A stretch of 64,000 nt of DNA from Neomegalonema sp. (lineage in GTDB: Bacteria; Pseudomonadota; Alphaproteobacteria; Rhodobacterales; Rhodobacteraceae), in the NCBI RefSeq assembly GCF_028688855.1, contig NZ_JAQTXI010000008.1:62001-126000 (forward strand). The letters run 5' to 3'. The first letter of the stretch is position 1. The number at the start of each line of letters is the position of its first letter. Positions 27,500 through 35,302 of the stretch are shown here, piece after piece. The notes under the pieces were generated by a model that did not search any database, was not told the DNA's origin, and saw only the letters and a program-made list of their open reading frames with translations. The position numbers and the translations under genes are program-made.

Positions 27500-27556
27500 A
27501 TGCGGCGCAGCGAGAGGGGCGGAGGCCCTGCGGATCGGCTCGGGCGGTCGCGATGA
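27500..27556 (+). CDS. possible 18-residue leader ORF coupled to the hybrid sensor gene
   Basis: An ATG at 27500, preceded by the purine-rich GGAAGGGGGAGAAG, opens an arginine/glycine-rich 18-codon frame (MRRSERGGGPADRLGRSR). Its TGA (27554-27556) overlaps the ATG of the large sensor gene at 27553. The sensor gene itself has no ribosome binding site of similar quality, so translation could be coupled. The frame is short and basic, like many chance frames in GC-rich DNA. Confidence 0.3.
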   Translation: MRRSERGGGPADRLGRSR

Positions 27557-30500
27557 GGCGGCTCGGGCGGCTGGCGGCGGCGCTTCTGCTGCTCGCGGTC
27601 TTCGCGGTCTTCGGGGCGACGCTCCGGAGTCCGTCCGCGCAGGCCGAGACTCCCAAGCGGGCCTTGCGGTTCGGAATCGAGGAAGGGCTCTCGCAAAGCA
27701 CCGTCGGCGGCATGATCCAGACGGAGGACGGGCGGATCTGGATCGCCACCGGCGAAGGCGTGACCATCCATGGCGGCGGCGCGCCGCAATATCTCTTCCG
27801 GGGCGACGACGTCGCGACGGGTCTGCGCAGCGATTACCTCTACGCCATCTTCCTCGACCGCGACGGCGAGATCTGGATCGGAACCTCGACCGGCGGCGCC
27901 TCGCTCTATTCCGACGAGCCGCGGTTTCTCGGGCACGCCCCCGGCGAGGGCCTGGCCTCGCTCGACGTCCAGGCCTTCGCGCAGGATGCTCGGGGGCGCG
28001 TCTGGATCGGCTCCTCGCAGGGCGTCTTCGTGGTCCGCAAGGAGGACGGCGCCCTCGTCTCCGACGAGGAGGCCCGGGCGCCGGCTCTGGCCGCCCTGAA
28101 GGGCGATACGATCTTCTCCCTGCTGCCTCTGGAGGGCGGCGCCTTCCTGATCGGCGCCGCGAAGCGCGGCCTCTTCCTCTACGAGCCGGGCGAGCCCGAG
28201 CTCCTCGCCCTGAGTTCGGCGAGCGAATCGGCGCCCGAAGGTCTGGGCGAGGAGGCGCGGGCGCTCTTCCGGGATCGCGAGGGGCGCATCTGGGCGGGCT
28301 TCAGCTCCAGCCGGAATCTTCCGGGCGGGCTGATGGCCTATGATCCGCAGCGCAGGAGGCTGGTCCAGCCGCCGGTCGCCTTCCCCGAGACGATCCGGGG
28401 CGTCATGTCCATGGCGCAGGGCGACGACGGCCGGTTGTGGTTCGGCACGCGCCGGATGGGCATCTTCGTCGCCGACGTCGATTTCGCCGAGCCCATGGAG
28501 AATTACCAGGCTCACGACTGGGAGCCCCATCGTCTGGGCAATCCCGACGTGCGCGTCCTCATGCCCGACCGGACGGGACGCATGTGGGCGGGCGCCTGGA
28601 ACGGCGGCGCCAGCAGCTTCTCGATGCTGCCGGACGTCTTCGAAACCTATTATCCCGCCCCGACCAACGGCAGCCGCAGCATCCCGGCCATGACCTGGGC
28701 TCTGGAGGAGGAGGACGGGGCGCTCTGGATCGGCGGACAGGGCGGCCTCGGGCGTCTGGATCTGCACGAGAAGCGCATCGAGGAGCTGGAGCTCCATCCG
28801 GAGATCTGGGGCAAGACGATCTGGTCGGTCGTCAGCCATGGCGGCCGCCTGCTGCTGGGCCCGAACGCGGGGCTCGGCGTCTTCTTCTACGACCCGCGGA
28901 CCAAGGAGAGCGGGCCGGTCCCGGGAGAGAACGGCGAGACGCTGCTCAAGGACGCGACGGTGCGGGTCTTCATGACCGACGCCGAAGGGAGCCTCTGGGT
29001 CGGAACCAATGAGGACGGCCTCTACAAGCTTTCGGCGGATCTGCGGATCCTCGCCCATCACACGCGCCTTCCGCCCGGCGTCGAGGGGATTTCGGTCCTG
29101 CCGGGCGCGCAGATCCGCGGCCTCTCCCAGCGCAGGGACGGGCGCATCTGGATCGGCACGGACGCCGGGCTGGTCCTGCATGACCCGAAGACCGGCGCCT
29201 TCGAGACCATCGCCGGGGCCGACCGTCTGCCCGACGACAATGTGCGGGCCGTCCACGAGACGGAGGACGGACGCCTCTTCGTCGCCACCGGCGGCGGACT
29301 GGGCATCCTCTCGGCGGAGGATCTGCGCCCGATCCGGTTCATCCGCCAGTCCAAGGCCTTCCAGAGCAAGATGCTCTACAGCATGGTTCCCGATTCGCTC
29401 GGACATCTCTGGATCTCGACCAACAACGGCCTCGTGCGCCACCGCCTCTCCGACGGCGAGGAGCGCGCCTTCCGCACCAGCGACGGCCTGCAGAGCCGGG
29501 AGTTCAACTTCAACGCCTTCAAGACCCTGAGCGACGGAAGGATCGCCCTGGGCGGGGTCCGGGGGCTCACGCTCTTTCATCCGGACGGTCTGTCGCCCGA
29601 GGAGGGGCGTCCGCCGGTCCTCTCGCTGAAGCTGCTCGAGCGCCCCCCGATGACGGGCGAGGGGCCGCAGGATCTCGGCGTGGAGCCGCAGAGCCTCAGG
29701 TTCCTGATCGGCGTGCGGCATTTCGACGATCCTCCGGCCAACATGCTCCAGATGCGCCTCGAACCCATCGACGCGGATTTCGTGGATCATCAGGGCTCCT
29801 CCCACGAGCTGCACCGCGACAACCTCCCTGCGGGGGAATACAGGCTGAGCTATCGCGGGGTGGGGGCCTCGGGGCTGCTCACGGAGACGCGCGTCCAGAG
29901 CTTCGTCGTGCGTCCCGGCATGCAGGGCTGGTACAGGGCCGTCGTCTACGCCCTGCTGGGCGCGCTGGCTCTGGCGGGTCTGGCGCTGCTGCGGGCGCGT
30001 CAGATCCGCCTGCGCAACGCCGAGCTGGAGGGGATCGTCGTCGAGAAGACCCGCGAATTGCTCGACAGCAATCAGGCGCTCCAGGAGAGCGCCGCCGAAC
30101 GCGAACGCTTCTACGCCCGCGCCGCCCACGAGATCCGCACGCCTCTGGCGCTGATCCGGGCGCCGCTGCGCAAGCTGCTCGGCGAGCGCCTGGGGGACGA
30201 GGAGCGGCGGACTCTGGCGCAGGTGGTGCAGAGGGCCTCCGACCGCCTGACCCAGCTCAGCGACGAGATGACCGCCGTGGCTCAGGCGGGTGCGCCCATG
30301 GCCTCGGGGCGGGTCTCGGTGGATCTGCGCGCCTTCCTGGAGCCGATCTGCGCCCTCTACGCCGATTCCGCGCGCGCCAGGGGGCTGGAGCTCTCCTGCG
30401 AGATCCGCGGGCCTCAGGCCGCGACCTTCGACCCCGAAGCGGCGGAGACGATCCTCCACAACCTGCTCTCGAACATGGTGAAGCATCGCGCGCCGCCGGT

Positions 30501-31761
30501 GCGGCTGCGCCTCGAAACGGATCTGCGGGCGGGGCGTCTGGAGATCCGCGTCTCGGACGACGGCCCGCCCCTGCCCGAGGAGGCGCTCCGGCGGCTGGAG
30601 GATTTCCGCAACGCGCCGCCCGATTCGCCGCCGCACCGGGGCGTGGAGATCATCGCCGCCACCCTGCGCAGGACGGGAGGAGATCTCGCGATCGACCGCG
30701 CCCGCAACGAGATCGCGGTCTTCCTGCCCGCCCACGCCCGGGGCGAGCCCCGCGCCGCCGAGCCGGAGGCCTCCTCCGAGGCGGAGCCGGGAGCGGAGGC
30801 GGGAAGCGCCTCCGAAGCGGAGCGGGCGCGCATTCTGGTCGTCGAGGACGACCGGGATCTGCGCAGCTATCTGGCCTCTCTGGTGGGCGGGCGCTTCGGG
30901 CCCGTCCGGACGGCGGGCTCTCTGGCGGCGGCCCGGAGCGCGCTGGAGGAATCGCCGGTCGATCTCGTGCTCTGCGACGTGATGCTGCCCGACGGATCGG
31001 GCCTCGACTTCGCGCGCCACATGAAGACCCATGAGGATTTCTCCCATACGCCCGTGATCTTCCTGACCGCCCTGCAGGATGACGACTCCTATCAGAGCGC
31101 CATGGAGGTCTGGGCGGACGACTACCTCACCAAACCCTTCGATCCGGACGAGCTGCTGGCGAAGATCGACATCCGCCTGAGGGCTCAGGCGGCGATGCGC
31201 GCCTGGATGCTCCGGCAGCTCGGGGCGATGAAGCCCGAAGCCCGCGAGCCTGAAGCCCATGAGCCCGAGGCCCGGGAGGAGCCGGGGCCGGGGGAGACGC
31301 AGGAGCCGGGGCCCGAAGCGCAGGAGGAGGCCCGGGAGGAGGAGTCCGCCGCCCCCGCCGAAGCCGCAACAGAAGAAGCCGGAGGGGAGGAGCCGAGTCT
31401 GACCCCCCAGGAGGAGCGCCTGAAGCGGGCCTTCGAGGATTTCCTCGAACGGAGCCTCTCCGATCCCCGCGCGGACCTGGCTCAGGCGGCTGCGGCCTGC
31501 CTCACCAGCGACCGCAGCCTGCAACGCAAGCTGAACGCGCTCTACGGGAAAAGCTTCTCCGCCCTGCTGACCTTCGCGCGGATGGAGCGGGCCCGGCGCC
31601 TCCTGACGGAGGGGCGCGGCGTGGGCGAGGTCGCCGAAGCCTGCGGCTACGAGACCGCCACAGGCTTCTCCCGACAGTTCAAGAGCCTCAACGGAGTCTC
31701 TCCGAGCGAGTTCTCGCAAGGGTCGCGGCCCGAGGGAAACGGCTCTTCCTGCGGGAAATAA
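27553..31761 (+). CDS. hybrid two-component system protein: Reg_prop sensor, histidine kinase, receiver and AraC regulator
   Basis: A single 1402-residue chain joining sensor and transcription factor. A signal/anchor segment (residues 8-30) is followed by a periplasmic two-component-regulator propeller (about 45-690) with some twelve repeats of the DGxIWIGT type (for example RDGEIWIGTSTGG, RDGRIWIGTDAGL). Next come a Y_Y_Y domain (about 715-790), a membrane helix (795-815), HisKA with His859 in AAHEIRTPLALI, and an ATPase domain with N-box NLLSNMVKH but degenerate G boxes. The receiver (about 1092-1210) has phospho-acceptor Asp1142 in LCDVMLPDGSG and a TKPF lysine. An acidic E/P/A-rich linker leads to an AraC-type DNA-binding domain (about 1290-1390). 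The layout is that of Bacteroidetes carbohydrate-sensing hybrids. The ligand is unknown. Confidence 0.92.
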   Translation: MRRLGRLAAALLLLAVFAVFGATLRSPSAQAETPKRALRFGIEEGLSQSTVGGMIQTEDGRIWIATGEGVTIHGGGAPQYLFRGDDVATGLRSDYLYAIFLDRDGEIWIGTSTGGASLYSDEPRFLGHAPGEGLASLDVQAFAQDARGRVWIGSSQGVFVVRKEDGALVSDEEARAPALAALKGDTIFSLLPLEGGAFLIGAAKRGLFLYEPGEPELLALSSASESAPEGLGEEARALFRDREGRIWAGFSSSRNLPGGLMAYDPQRRRLVQPPVAFPETIRGVMSMAQGDDGRLWFGTRRMGIFVADVDFAEPMENYQAHDWEPHRLGNPDVRVLMPDRTGRMWAGAWNGGASSFSMLPDVFETYYPAPTNGSRSIPAMTWALEEEDGALWIGGQGGLGRLDLHEKRIEELELHPEIWGKTIWSVVSHGGRLLLGPNAGLGVFFYDPRTKESGPVPGENGETLLKDATVRVFMTDAEGSLWVGTNEDGLYKLSADLRILAHHTRLPPGVEGISVLPGAQIRGLSQRRDGRIWIGTDAGLVLHDPKTGAFETIAGADRLPDDNVRAVHETEDGRLFVATGGGLGILSAEDLRPIRFIRQSKAFQSKMLYSMVPDSLGHLWISTNNGLVRHRLSDGEERAFRTSDGLQSREFNFNAFKTLSDGRIALGGVRGLTLFHPDGLSPEEGRPPVLSLKLLERPPMTGEGPQDLGVEPQSLRFLIGVRHFDDPPANMLQMRLEPIDADFVDHQGSSHELHRDNLPAGEYRLSYRGVGASGLLTETRVQSFVVRPGMQGWYRAVVYALLGALALAGLALLRARQIRLRNAELEGIVVEKTRELLDSNQALQESAAERERFYARAAHEIRTPLALIRAPLRKLLGERLGDEERRTLAQVVQRASDRLTQLSDEMTAVAQAGAPMASGRVSVDLRAFLEPICALYADSARARGLELSCEIRGPQAATFDPEAAETILHNLLSNMVKHRAPPVRLRLETDLRAGRLEIRVSDDGPPLPEEALRRLEDFRNAPPDSPPHRGVEIIAATLRRTGGDLAIDRARNEIAVFLPAHARGEPRAAEPEASSEAEPGAEAGSASEAERARILVVEDDRDLRSYLASLVGGRFGPVRTAGSLAAARSALEESPVDLVLCDVMLPDGSGLDFARHMKTHEDFSHTPVIFLTALQDDDSYQSAMEVWADDYLTKPFDPDELLAKIDIRLRAQAAMRAWMLRQLGAMKPEAREPEAHEPEAREEPGPGETQEPGPEAQEEAREEESAAPAEAATEEAGGEEPSLTPQEERLKRAFEDFLERSLSDPRADLAQAAAACLTSDRSLQRKLNALYGKSFSALLTFARMERARRLLTEGRGVGEVAEACGYETATGFSRQFKSLNGVSPSEFSQGSRPEGNGSSCGK

Positions 31762-32396
31762 TCTTGAGACCGCAGAGAGATAGGACATGACGGCGGAGAA
31801 TCATCCGCAAGGTCGATCAGGGCCGGAATTCGAGGTCGGCCCCTTTTTTCGGTCTGCGTCATCATGCGCCGCGCGCCAAAACCACGCGCGAGGCGCCAAT
31901 TCGACGGCCCGGAAAAGCCGGGGGCGTTTCATGGCTTGCCAGAAGGCTCGCGTCGATTTCTCAATGGGCGGGAGGCCCCGGGGGCTTCCGCGCAGGTCCC
32001 TGCGGAAGCCCGGACGAAAGCGGCGGACGGACATGCGTCGTCGCCCGTCCCGAACCCGGACCAGCCTCGCGCCCGAAGCGGGCGGCCCCCGGGCGGCGTT
32101 CGCGCGTCGCCCGCGAGGCCCTGAAATCTGCGGATCGCGCCTCTCCCCGGCGCGCTCCGGGGCGGCGAGGCCGAAGAAGGCCGACGTCGCCGCATCCATC
32201 CGTCGGGAGTTCTCCCGATGTGATCTCTCCCCCGGGCGGTCCGGCGCTCGGGGGGGATGTCGCTCCGCAGGGACGACCCCCGGACGCCTCGCGTCGAGGG
32301 CCGCCTCCCCTGCGGAGGACATGCGCCGCCGGAAGGCTCCGGCGCCGCGCCGGGTTCGGCCGTCTCCTGTCCGGAGGAGGCGGCCGCTCCCGGATC
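31762..32396. other. GC-rich intergenic region with terminator and hairpins
   Basis: This 635-base gap separates the convergent hybrid-sensor and OsmC genes. It contains an intrinsic terminator (31820-31849) and a strong 10-bp hairpin, GGGCTTCCGC (31982-31991) with GCGGAAGCCC (32002-32011). Several open frames cross it on both strands but none has a plausible ribosome binding site or recognisable protein. I see no gene. Confidence 0.5.
31820..31849 (+). terminator. intrinsic terminator after the hybrid sensor gene
   Basis: GGGCCG (31820-31825) pairs with CGGCCC (31837-31842) around an 11-base loop. One C and then TTTTTT (31844-31849) follow. It lies 59 bases after the stop of the hybrid two-component gene, in the same orientation. 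Confidence 0.8.
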
Positions 32397-32822
32397 TCAG
32401 ACGAGCTGCGCGTCGAGCGTGACCGTGATCGCGCCCAGCGCCTTCGAGACGGGGCAGTTCTCCTTGGCCTTCGTCGCCAGCTCCTGGAACTTCGCGTCGT
32501 CGAGTCCGGGGACCTTCGCCCTCAGGACGAGCGCGCTCCCCGTGATTCCGGTTCCGGGGATCAGCGTCACCACGGCCCTGGCGTCGAGGTTTTCGGCGGG
32601 GGTGCCGTTCTCGGCGAGGAAATGCGAGAGCTGCATGGCGAAGCAGCCCGCATGAGCCGCGGCGATCAGCTCTTCGGGGTTGGTTCCGGATCTTCCTTCG
32701 GCGTCTTCGAATCGCGTCTTGAAGGAATAGGGCAGGCCGGAGAGGGCTCCGCTCTGCGTGGCGATGACGCCGGCCCCTCCCTTGAGATCTCCCTTCCAGA
32801 CTGCGGTCGCGTGGCGGTCCAT
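32397..32822 (-). CDS. osmC: OsmC-family peroxiredoxin
   Basis: A 141-residue OsmC-type thiol peroxidase acting on organic hydroperoxides. The two reactive cysteines are in AHAGCFAMQLSHF (about residue 60) and KENCPVSKAL (about residue 124), spaced as in OsmC/Ohr proteins. NPEELIAAAHAGC is the characteristic helix. The ATG at 32822 follows GGGAAGGAAA; a longer frame to 32849 adds only nine residues. It lies 50 bases after the ATP-grasp gene on the same strand and may be read through from it. Confidence 0.92.
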   Translation of the reverse strand: MDRHATAVWKGDLKGGAGVIATQSGALSGLPYSFKTRFEDAEGRSGTNPEELIAAAHAGCFAMQLSHFLAENGTPAENLDARAVVTLIPGTGITGSALVLRAKVPGLDDAKFQELATKAKENCPVSKALGAITVTLDAQLV

Positions 32823-32872
32823 GGCGTTTCCTTCCCTGTGGCGTCGCACGGCTTCGCCCTCGGCGGGCCGCG

Positions 32873-35269
32873 TCAGCGGAGATAAGCCGACGCGATCAAT
32901 CCGAACAACCCCCCGATGCGTGCGGAGAGCTCCGCGAGTCGTTCGGCGGTCAGCTCCTCGGGGGCGGCGGTGGCCACTTCGGCGTGCAGCCGGACCACGG
33001 CGCGCTCAAGAGGCGTCTGGGGCGCCTCCGGTCTCGCGCCGGGCAACGCAGCCACATGCTCGCGCAATTGCGAGAGTTCGTAAAGCACCGATCTCGGGTT
33101 GAGGGGGTCCAGAGCCAACAAATCCAGCGCCGATTCCCGCGTGGCGCCCATCGAGAAGCGCATCCGGTGGGTGATGGAGCTGTCGCCCACCTCGATCAGC
33201 AGGTCGAGGGCTCCTTCCGGAGCCTCCGCCGCGCCGAACCAGGCGAGGGATTCGACCATGGAGAGCGCCCGCTCCAGAGATCGCCCGGCCCTCAGGAAGC
33301 GCCATCCGTGATTGTGATGCATGTTTTCATGCACCAGTCCGGAGAATCCGGTCAGCTTGCGCAGCAGGATGCTGAGGGCGTGGGCGGCGTCGGCGCCGGC
33401 CTCGACCTTGGCGGCCAGACGCCGGGCGCTCTTCTGGAGATCGGACAGCGCCATCCAGCCGTCCGAGGAGAAGCGTTCGCGCACATGCCCCGCGCTGCTC
33501 AGCGCCGCGGAGAGCGCCGAGATCAGGCCTTCGGGGATAGGCTTGTCCACTTCGGCGCCGCGCTCCTTGAGGAGGCTGGCGGCGTAGGCGAGGAGGGGGC
33601 CCTCCCGGTCGTCCGTCTCGGCGAGGCGGATGTGCCAGGAGCGCAGCAGCCGGATGAGGTCTTCGGCCCGCTCGACGTAGCGCCCGAGCCAGAAGAAGTT
33701 GTCCGCCGCCCGCGCGGAGAGCATGGGCGTCTCGCGCTTGAGGCCCTGGGCGGGGGCGTAGAGCGTCTGGATGTCGGGGGCGCCCCGCGCCACCACCCAG
33801 AGATCCGCCACCGCGCCCCCCTGACGCAGCGCCAGGGCGCCGGGATCCGGAGAGCCACCCACCCGCAGGAATCCGCCCTGCATGGCGCGCCAGCCCTCGG
33901 GGGTGCGGATGAGGAAGATGCGCAGGCTGATGGGGCGCGGCTTCAGCACGCCCTCGACGAAGGCGGGCGCCGTGGAGAGCGTCACCGCCTCCTGACCCAC
34001 CAGCCTGGAGCCCTCGGCCTCGATCCAGTCCGTGAGCGGGGTCTTCGCGGTTCTGGCGAAGTCGCCGCGGAATTCGCCGCCGACCGCCGCCGTGTCCATG
34101 AGGTCGAAGGGCAGGCTCGTCGAGAGCGCCCGGCTGATCGCCATGCGTTCGAGATGGGTCTTGACGTAATCGCGTTCGGCGGCGTGTCCGCACCACCAGG
34201 TCGCGATGTTGGGCATGCGCAGGGTCTCGCCGCGCAGGGCCCGGCAGATGCGCGGCAGGAAGGCCAGAAGCGCGCGGGTCTCCAGCACCCCCGAGCCGAG
34301 GGCGTTGACCATGGTCAGGCCCTCTTCGCGCAGGGCGCCGACCATGCCCGCCGCCCCCAGCCGCGAGGCCGGGTTCAGCTCCAGCGGATCGGCCCATCCG
34401 GAGTCCATCCGCCGCCAGAGCACCGACACCGGCTCCAGCCCCGAGATGGTCCGCACCATGACCTTTCCGTGGCGCACCACGAGATCCTCGCCCTCGACCA
34501 GCAGCAGGCCGAGATAGCGCGCGATATAGGCGTGTTCGAAGTGGTTTTCGTTCATGCCGCCGGGAGTCAGGATGGCGATGCGCCCGTTCTCCGGCCCGCG
34601 CAGGGCCTGGAGGCTCTCGCGGACGGCCCGGTAGAAGCCCGCCAGACGATGCACCCGCGCCTGATTGTAGACGTCGGAGAAGGCGCGGGTGGTGGCGATG
34701 CGGGTCTCCAGCGCGAAGCCCGAGCCCGAAGGCGCCTGGGTGCGGTCTCCGAGGACCCACCATGCGCCGTCCGGCCCGCGCCCGACGTCGAAGGCCACGT
34801 AATGCAGGTAATGGCCCGAGCGCGGCTTGACGCCCACCATGGGCCTCAGCCATTCGGGGTTCTCGGCCACGAGCTGCGGCGGCAGCCAGCCTTCCGCCAC
34901 GAGGCGGTTGGGGCCGTAGAGATCGGCCATCACCTCTTCGAGCAGATCGGCCCGCTGCATCAGCGCGGTGGAGATCTCGCGCCACTCGGCCTCGTCCATG
35001 AGCATGGGCATGTGGCTGAGCGGCCAGTCGCGTTCGACGGCCTCGGGGCCGTACTGGCGCTGGTACATGCCCGTATCGCGCAGATACTGGTCGGCGCGCG
35101 CCTTGCGCTCCTCCAGATCGGCGGGGCTCATGTCGGCGATGCGCCGCATGAAGGGCCGCCAGAGCGGGCGGATGTCTCCGCGCCGGTCCAGAAGCTCGTC
35201 GGGCACGCCGGGCAGGGGCTTGTATTCCCTCAGCAGGGCGTCCAGACGATCGAGGGCCGAACCGCCCAT
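32873..35269 (-). CDS. circularly permuted ATP-grasp protein fused to an alpha-E domain
   Basis: A 798-residue two-domain protein. Residues about 1-470 are a circularly permuted type 2 ATP-grasp ligase (DPLELNPASRLGAAGMVGAL and NIATWWCGHAAERDYVKTHL are typical). Residues about 490-790 are the helical alpha-E domain (MLSARAADNFFWLGRYVERAEDL, NMHHNHGWRFLRAGRSLERA). The ATG at 35269 is chosen because GGAGGGAGGAG is directly upstream; an ATG at 35299 is also in frame. It follows the transglutaminase gene by 33 bases (3 if the earlier start is used). Comparative genomics predicted such pairs to make and process amide-linked peptides. No substrate is known. Confidence 0.88.
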   Translation of the reverse strand: MGGSALDRLDALLREYKPLPGVPDELLDRRGDIRPLWRPFMRRIADMSPADLEERKARADQYLRDTGMYQRQYGPEAVERDWPLSHMPMLMDEAEWREISTALMQRADLLEEVMADLYGPNRLVAEGWLPPQLVAENPEWLRPMVGVKPRSGHYLHYVAFDVGRGPDGAWWVLGDRTQAPSGSGFALETRIATTRAFSDVYNQARVHRLAGFYRAVRESLQALRGPENGRIAILTPGGMNENHFEHAYIARYLGLLLVEGEDLVVRHGKVMVRTISGLEPVSVLWRRMDSGWADPLELNPASRLGAAGMVGALREEGLTMVNALGSGVLETRALLAFLPRICRALRGETLRMPNIATWWCGHAAERDYVKTHLERMAISRALSTSLPFDLMDTAAVGGEFRGDFARTAKTPLTDWIEAEGSRLVGQEAVTLSTAPAFVEGVLKPRPISLRIFLIRTPEGWRAMQGGFLRVGGSPDPGALALRQGGAVADLWVVARGAPDIQTLYAPAQGLKRETPMLSARAADNFFWLGRYVERAEDLIRLLRSWHIRLAETDDREGPLLAYAASLLKERGAEVDKPIPEGLISALSAALSSAGHVRERFSSDGWMALSDLQKSARRLAAKVEAGADAAHALSILLRKLTGFSGLVHENMHHNHGWRFLRAGRSLERALSMVESLAWFGAAEAPEGALDLLIEVGDSSITHRMRFSMGATRESALDLLALDPLNPRSVLYELSQLREHVAALPGARPEAPQTPLERAVVRLHAEVATAAPEELTAERLAELSARIGGLFGLIASAYLR

Positions 35270-35302
35270 GGCTCCTCCCTCCAGCTTGGGCTCGGTCATG
35301 GC

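Noticed and set aside
27403..31788. A 1461-codon open frame on the minus strand
   Set aside because: It is antisense to the hybrid two-component gene, has no recognisable domain and no ribosome binding site; it is a codon-bias shadow.
31787..32422. Open frames on both strands in the gap after the hybrid sensor
   Set aside because: The proteins are R/P/G-rich without domains, the frames run through an intrinsic terminator, and no ribosome binding site fits.
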